Positions 60,907-64,000 of a DNA stretch of 64,000 nucleotides are shown piece after piece. Positions within the stretch are counted from its first letter, which is position 1. Every line of letters begins with the position of its first letter. The stretch is from Polyangiaceae bacterium. GTDB lineage: Bacteria; Myxococcota_A; Polyangia; Polyangiales; Polyangiaceae. The stretch lies in the NCBI GenBank assembly GCA_025936045.1, contig JAICUB010000019.1, positions 59,179-123,178 on the forward strand. Reading direction: 5' to 3'. The notes beneath the pieces are model-generated. The model saw only the letters and a program-made list of their open reading frames with translations, was not told where the DNA came from and ran no database searches. A program made the position numbers and the translations under genes.

Positions 60907-61371
60907 TCAGCGCGGAACGGGCGGAGGCGCCGCCGCGAGCGCCTCGCGGTACCTCGCGGCCACGCGCGCCGCTGCCGCTTCGTCGACCGGAATCTCGCCG
61001 GCGACGGCCGCGCGTTGCAGCTCGAAGACGCCCCACGCTTTGGCGTCCTTCGGCATCGCCGCATAACGCGGCACGCAGTGCGCATGGAAATGCGGCGCGC
61101 TTTCACCCATGGCGGCGAGGTAAATCCGCAGCGCGCCGGTCACGTCGAGGAGGACGCGATGGAGGTGCCGCAACGTCGGACCGAAGCTCTCGGCTTCGCG
61201 TTCGTCGAGCTCCGCGGGACCGGCCAGGTGACGCCGGCTGACGAGGAGGACCCAGCCGGGTACCGGCGTGGGCGGCTCGATGGCCCGGACCTGCCAGAGC
61301 GCATTCTCGTAAAGAACACCGTCCGGCTTCGTGAGTTTGGTGCAGATGCCGCAGCCCGCCGCGCCGGTCAT
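60907..61371 (-). CDS. HIT-family hydrolase
   Basis: 154-residue histidine-triad protein. The catalytic triad reads HFHAHCVPR with the HxHxH core; the N-terminal CGICTKL carries two Cys that may bind zinc. Typical segments are YENALWQVRA and GWVLLVSRRHL. HIT proteins hydrolyse dinucleoside polyphosphates or nucleotide phosphoramidates. Divergent from the LanM-like gene, with 103 bases between starts. Confidence 0.88.
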   Translation of the reverse strand: MTGAAGCGICTKLTKPDGVLYENALWQVRAIEPPTPVPGWVLLVSRRHLAGPAELDEREAESFGPTLRHLHRVLLDVTGALRIYLAAMGESAPHFHAHCVPRYAAMPKDAKAWGVFELQRAAVAGEIPVDEAAAARVAARYREALAAAPPPVPR

Positions 61372-61474
61372 GGGCCGATTGGTGCCGAATTCGGGCGCGC
61401 GCGTCCACTCGAAAGTCGAGCGCGAAGGGAGTGGTGCGGCGCGCGCGCGCGCATCGTCTAATCTCGTTACGTCG

Positions 61475-62665
61475 ATGCCCGCCTCCCGCCCGCTCGGCGA
61501 TGCTCACAATTTCGGACGCCGCGTCAGGCTACGCGGCCGCTTCGTTTCGAAACCGCGTCCCGTGCTCTGGGAGTGGCTGCTGCTGAACGCAAAGAGCCCA
61601 CTTCGCAGTTTGTTGTCCACTGCTGCGCTCGAGGCCGGCCTGGGACCGAAAGCGTTCGAGTTTCTGCCGTCCCTTGCGTTCGAGCAGCGGGGATTACGCG
61701 CAGGCGGCGCCGTCGAGCGCGTGAAACTCGCGCCGCTCGGGCGCATGTCCGCTTCCGCCAAAACCGAGCTCGCGCACGGCTCGGGACGCTTGGTGGCTCT
61801 CGCGAGCTGGCTCGGAGTGGTGGATCTGCACTGGGAAAACCTGGTGCTCGGCCGGGACCGGCGCGGGCCGATCGTGTTCTCCCCGCTCGACGTCGAGATG
61901 ATCCTCGAGGATCTCACTTTACCGAGCGAAACCAAGCTCTTGCCGGACGCAGATCCCGAGTACGCGGCCATGAATCGCCATGCGGCGGGGCTCAGGCGCG
62001 TGCTGCCCTTTCTCGGCAAGCCGCTCCCCGCTCGACACTTGCTCGAGCTCGTCGGCGCATACCGGGAGACGCTCGAGCTTCTGGACGCTCACGGCCGTGC
62101 CGTCGCGGACGTGTTCGCGAAGCTGCCACGGTTTCGCGAGACGCCGATGCGCGTTTGCTTGCGTGGAACGGCCGAATACGTGCACGCGCAGGCCGTCCCG
62201 CCGTGGCCCCCACTGCTGGCGGCCGAGACGGAACAGCTCGCGCGCGGGGACATCCCCTATTTCTTCCGCCGCTACGGCGAACCCGGCATCCACTGGTACA
62301 AGAACCGCGCTCTCACCGAGCTCGGAGTGCTGCCGCTCCGTGGCGACGTACCGAAGCTCGACCCGCTCCTCGCCGTCGCGCGCGGGCTGCGCTCCCCGTC
62401 CCGAACGCGGCTCCGGGAACAGGGGCTGTTCGCGCTGCTCGCCGCGTTCGATCACCCGGGACTGCGCGGGCGCTACGCAAGCGACGAGCTCTCGGTAGCG
62501 TTCGGCGCCCGCAGCGTCCGTATCCGGCTGGCGTCCGGCGAGGAGCTCGACGCACCGCGCGATCTCGGCGCCTTCGTCGGCAGCATCTATTCCCCTTGCG
62601 ATTGCGGCGAGGTGCGCACGGTGTTCGTGCCGCCCGTCACGCGCTGCCGCGCCGGGCTATGCTGA
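61475..62665 (+). CDS. Stand-alone LanM-dehydratase-like (DUF4135-type) protein
   Basis: 396-residue protein resembling part of the DUF4135 dehydratase region of class II lanthipeptide synthetases: WLGVVDLHWENLVLGRD near residue 110, followed by FSPLDVEMILED, corresponds to the DLHxEN / DxExL pair, and ARGDIPYFFRRYGEP matches the GDIPYF motif. The LanC cyclase domain and any precursor peptide gene are missing. A CDCGE segment and the final RCRAGLC add Cys. Its stop overlaps the DTW-domain gene start by 7 bases. It may be an orphan kinase/lyase on another substrate. Confidence 0.65.
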   Translation: MPASRPLGDAHNFGRRVRLRGRFVSKPRPVLWEWLLLNAKSPLRSLLSTAALEAGLGPKAFEFLPSLAFEQRGLRAGGAVERVKLAPLGRMSASAKTELAHGSGRLVALASWLGVVDLHWENLVLGRDRRGPIVFSPLDVEMILEDLTLPSETKLLPDADPEYAAMNRHAAGLRRVLPFLGKPLPARHLLELVGAYRETLELLDAHGRAVADVFAKLPRFRETPMRVCLRGTAEYVHAQAVPPWPPLLAAETEQLARGDIPYFFRRYGEPGIHWYKNRALTELGVLPLRGDVPKLDPLLAVARGLRSPSRTRLREQGLFALLAAFDHPGLRGRYASDELSVAFGARSVRIRLASGEELDAPRDLGAFVGSIYSPCDCGEVRTVFVPPVTRCRAGLC

Positions 62666-63315
62666 CGACGCTCGTGGTCTCGCCCTCTTGCGCAACCTGT
62701 CACCGGCCGAAGGCGGCGTGCGTCTGCGATCGCATCGTCTCGTACCCGACGGCGCGGCGCGTGCTCATCCTGCAGCATCCGCAAGAGCGTGACGCGCTGC
62801 TCGGCTCCGCGCAGATCCTCGAGGCGAGCTTACCGAAAGCGCGGATCGTCGTGGGCCTCAGCTGGCGTAACCTCGGGCACGCCCTCGGTGAAGAAGGCGT
62901 GAACTCGAGCCGCTGGGCCGTCTTGTTCCCGGATCGCGAGACCCCGGGCGATCAGCTGACCACGCGCCGCGGAGCACCGCTCGACGCCGCCTCACTCGAG
63001 GGCGTGATCGTGCTCGACGGCACCTGGTCGAAGGCGAAGACGCTGTGGTGGCGCAATCCCTGGCTCAACAAGCTGAACCGCATGGCGCTCACCCCCGAAA
63101 AGCCTTCGATCTACGGGCGCCTGCGGGCCGAACCGCGCCGTGAATTCGTCTCGACGCTCGAATCGGTCGCGCACGCCCTCACGCTTTGCGGTGAATCGCC
63201 CGAGGTTCAGCAGGCGCTCGAGCGCGTCTTCCGCACGCTCGTCCAGCGCGTCCGCGACGCGAAGCTGATCCCGTCCCCCGCGCACCGGCCGCCCCGACTC
63301 AAGCGCGGCGCTTGA
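62659..63315 (+). CDS. DTW-domain tRNA-uridine aminocarboxypropyltransferase
   Basis: 218-residue DTW-domain protein, related to the TapT/DTWD enzymes that add the 3-amino-3-carboxypropyl group from SAM to U47 or a similar uridine of tRNA. The N-terminal zinc-like CATC and CVCD pairs (CHRPKAACVCDR) and VLILQHPQER are diagnostic; the DTW motif itself reads VLDGTWSKAKTLWW. The start at 62659 overlaps the LanM-like gene by 7 bases. Sequence to KRGA at the end is full-length. Confidence 0.86.
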   Translation: MLTTLVVSPSCATCHRPKAACVCDRIVSYPTARRVLILQHPQERDALLGSAQILEASLPKARIVVGLSWRNLGHALGEEGVNSSRWAVLFPDRETPGDQLTTRRGAPLDAASLEGVIVLDGTWSKAKTLWWRNPWLNKLNRMALTPEKPSIYGRLRAEPRREFVSTLESVAHALTLCGESPEVQQALERVFRTLVQRVRDAKLIPSPAHRPPRLKRGA

Positions 63316-63481
63316 CGCGACCGGGGGGCACCGAACGAGGCGTGCACCCGCGGTTTCCGTTGGTGCAATCGCCGTACCGTACGCGAGCAGCCGGAACTTC
63401 GCGGACCCTACCCCCGAGGATTAAACCCCTCATCGATGTCGTGTCCGGCGCTTAGGGCCCGCGAATGCGGAAGTCACCCGA

Positions 63482-64000
63482 TCAATCTGGTGGGCGCGGT
63501 CGCGGCCTGACGGAGTAGTTCCAATCGCCGTGAAAGTCGGCGGGGTGGATGTTGAGTTCGCGCAGCTCTTTCTCGGAGACCTTCTTGCCGATCGGGTAGC
63601 GGCGACGGTCGAGGCGGGCGCGAACAACGAGGCCGCCGCGGTTGGTCGTGTTGCTGATCAGGTTGATAAGCGTCTCATACGAGCGCAACGGCCGGCCGCG
63701 CCAGTTGATCGAAATGAACGAGAAGAGTCGATGCTCGACCTTGTTCCATTTGCTCGTTCCCGCAGGGAAGTGGCTGACATGGATCGTCAGCTTGAGCGTA
63801 TCGGCGAGTCGCTGGAGCTGCTGCTTCCAGACGTGCGACCGGGTGCTGTTGCTGCCTCTGGCATCGGCTGTAATGAATAGCTCGCGGGCATCGGGATAAC
63901 GCTCCTGGCCAACTTGCTTCCACCATGTTTCGATCGCTTTGGCGGCAAATACGGGCGTATCGTGATCGACGCCAACGCTCACGAACCCGTCGTTCGAGGC
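63482..64000 (-). mobile_element. ISAzo13-family transposase gene, truncated by window end
   Basis: C-terminal 172 residues of a DDE transposase of the ISAzo13 family; the frame is open to base 64000. Recognisable segments are GVDHDTPVFAAKAIETWW, ELFITADARGSNSTR (Asp), HFPAGTSKWNKVEHRLFSFIS (third acid), NWRGRPLRSYETLINLI and FHGDWNYSVRP at the C-terminus. The DNA is less GC-rich than its neighbours. The left end of the element should lie between 63316 and the stop at 63482, but I cannot define its terminal repeat because the other end is outside the window. Confidence 0.88.

Noticed and set aside
1..64000. tRNA, rRNA or CRISPR features
   Set aside because: No TTCGA-containing cloverleaf, conserved rRNA string or regularly spaced direct repeat found on reading both strands; the only tandem repeats are the protein linker repeats.

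Overview
This is a 64 kb high-GC window from what looks like a predatory or saprophytic myxobacterium (Myxococcota, probably Polyangiales). That placement is an inference. It rests on the many lipoproteins whose signal peptide runs into a long Gly/Ser/Thr/Ala-rich linker, a C-terminal Cys-TM-Arg tail of the MYXO-CTERM type, a 1359-residue Ser/Thr kinase-ATPase-repeat protein, and the general gene repertoire. I see no tRNA, rRNA or CRISPR array.

Region 1 (1-25 kb) reads as one catabolic locus. At its edges are secreted plant-wall hydrolases: a GH51 arabinofuranosidase (cut by the window start), two CE1/PHB-depolymerase-like esterases (1656-2891 and 23574-24914) and an SGNH-like esterase (21890-23017). 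Between them lies a tightly packed 12-gene minus-strand operon (15709 down to 3068): feruloyl-CoA-synthase-like ligase, thiolase (with a one-base frameshift), HSD10-like SDR, BzdR/BoxR-like regulator (XRE helix-turn-helix plus shikimate-kinase-like domain), PaaE-like reductase, second SDR, PaaA-like diiron protein, gentisate 1,2-dioxygenase, a 166-residue unknown, fumarylpyruvate hydrolase, maleylpyruvate isomerase and an enoyl-CoA hydratase/3-hydroxyacyl-CoA dehydrogenase fusion. Divergent from it is an uptake operon (16085-21658): a MetA-pathway-type outer-membrane protein and a complete Liv-type ABC importer. My reading is a CoA-dependent route for phenylpropenoid acids: ester release, uptake, CoA activation, beta-oxidative side-chain shortening, diiron hydroxylation of a hydroxybenzoyl-CoA towards gentisyl-CoA, then gentisate ring cleavage to fumarate and pyruvate. 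Four copies of a palindrome with core TACTATAGTA lie only in the two intergenic regions that bracket the transport operon, so the esterase gene at 21890 is probably co-regulated with the catabolic genes.

Region 2 (25-29.5 kb) holds the class I ribonucleotide reductase genes nrdA-nrdB on the minus strand behind a recognisable cobalamin riboswitch and a TTGACA promoter, so this B12-independent enzyme is probably shut down when B12 is available.

Region 3 (29.5-63 kb) is a mosaic of short transcription units: a PQQ-type quinoprotein, a sirtuin, membrane and envelope proteins, a glycerophosphodiester phosphodiesterase, two PEBP-family lipoproteins, two beta-propeller lipoproteins, a sulfotransferase overlapping an FAD oxidase, a VioB-like ferritin-fold protein with an unknown partner, the giant kinase, an aldo/keto reductase, a HAD phosphatase, a TetR/carotenoid-oxygenase divergent pair sharing a 15-bp dyad, a PIG-V-like mannosyltransferase, a MYXO-CTERM SGNH hydrolase, exonuclease III, a LysM/M15 peptidase, a HIT hydrolase, an orphan LanM-dehydratase-like protein and a DTW-domain tRNA modification enzyme. 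The window ends inside an ISAzo13-family transposase gene (63482 to the edge).
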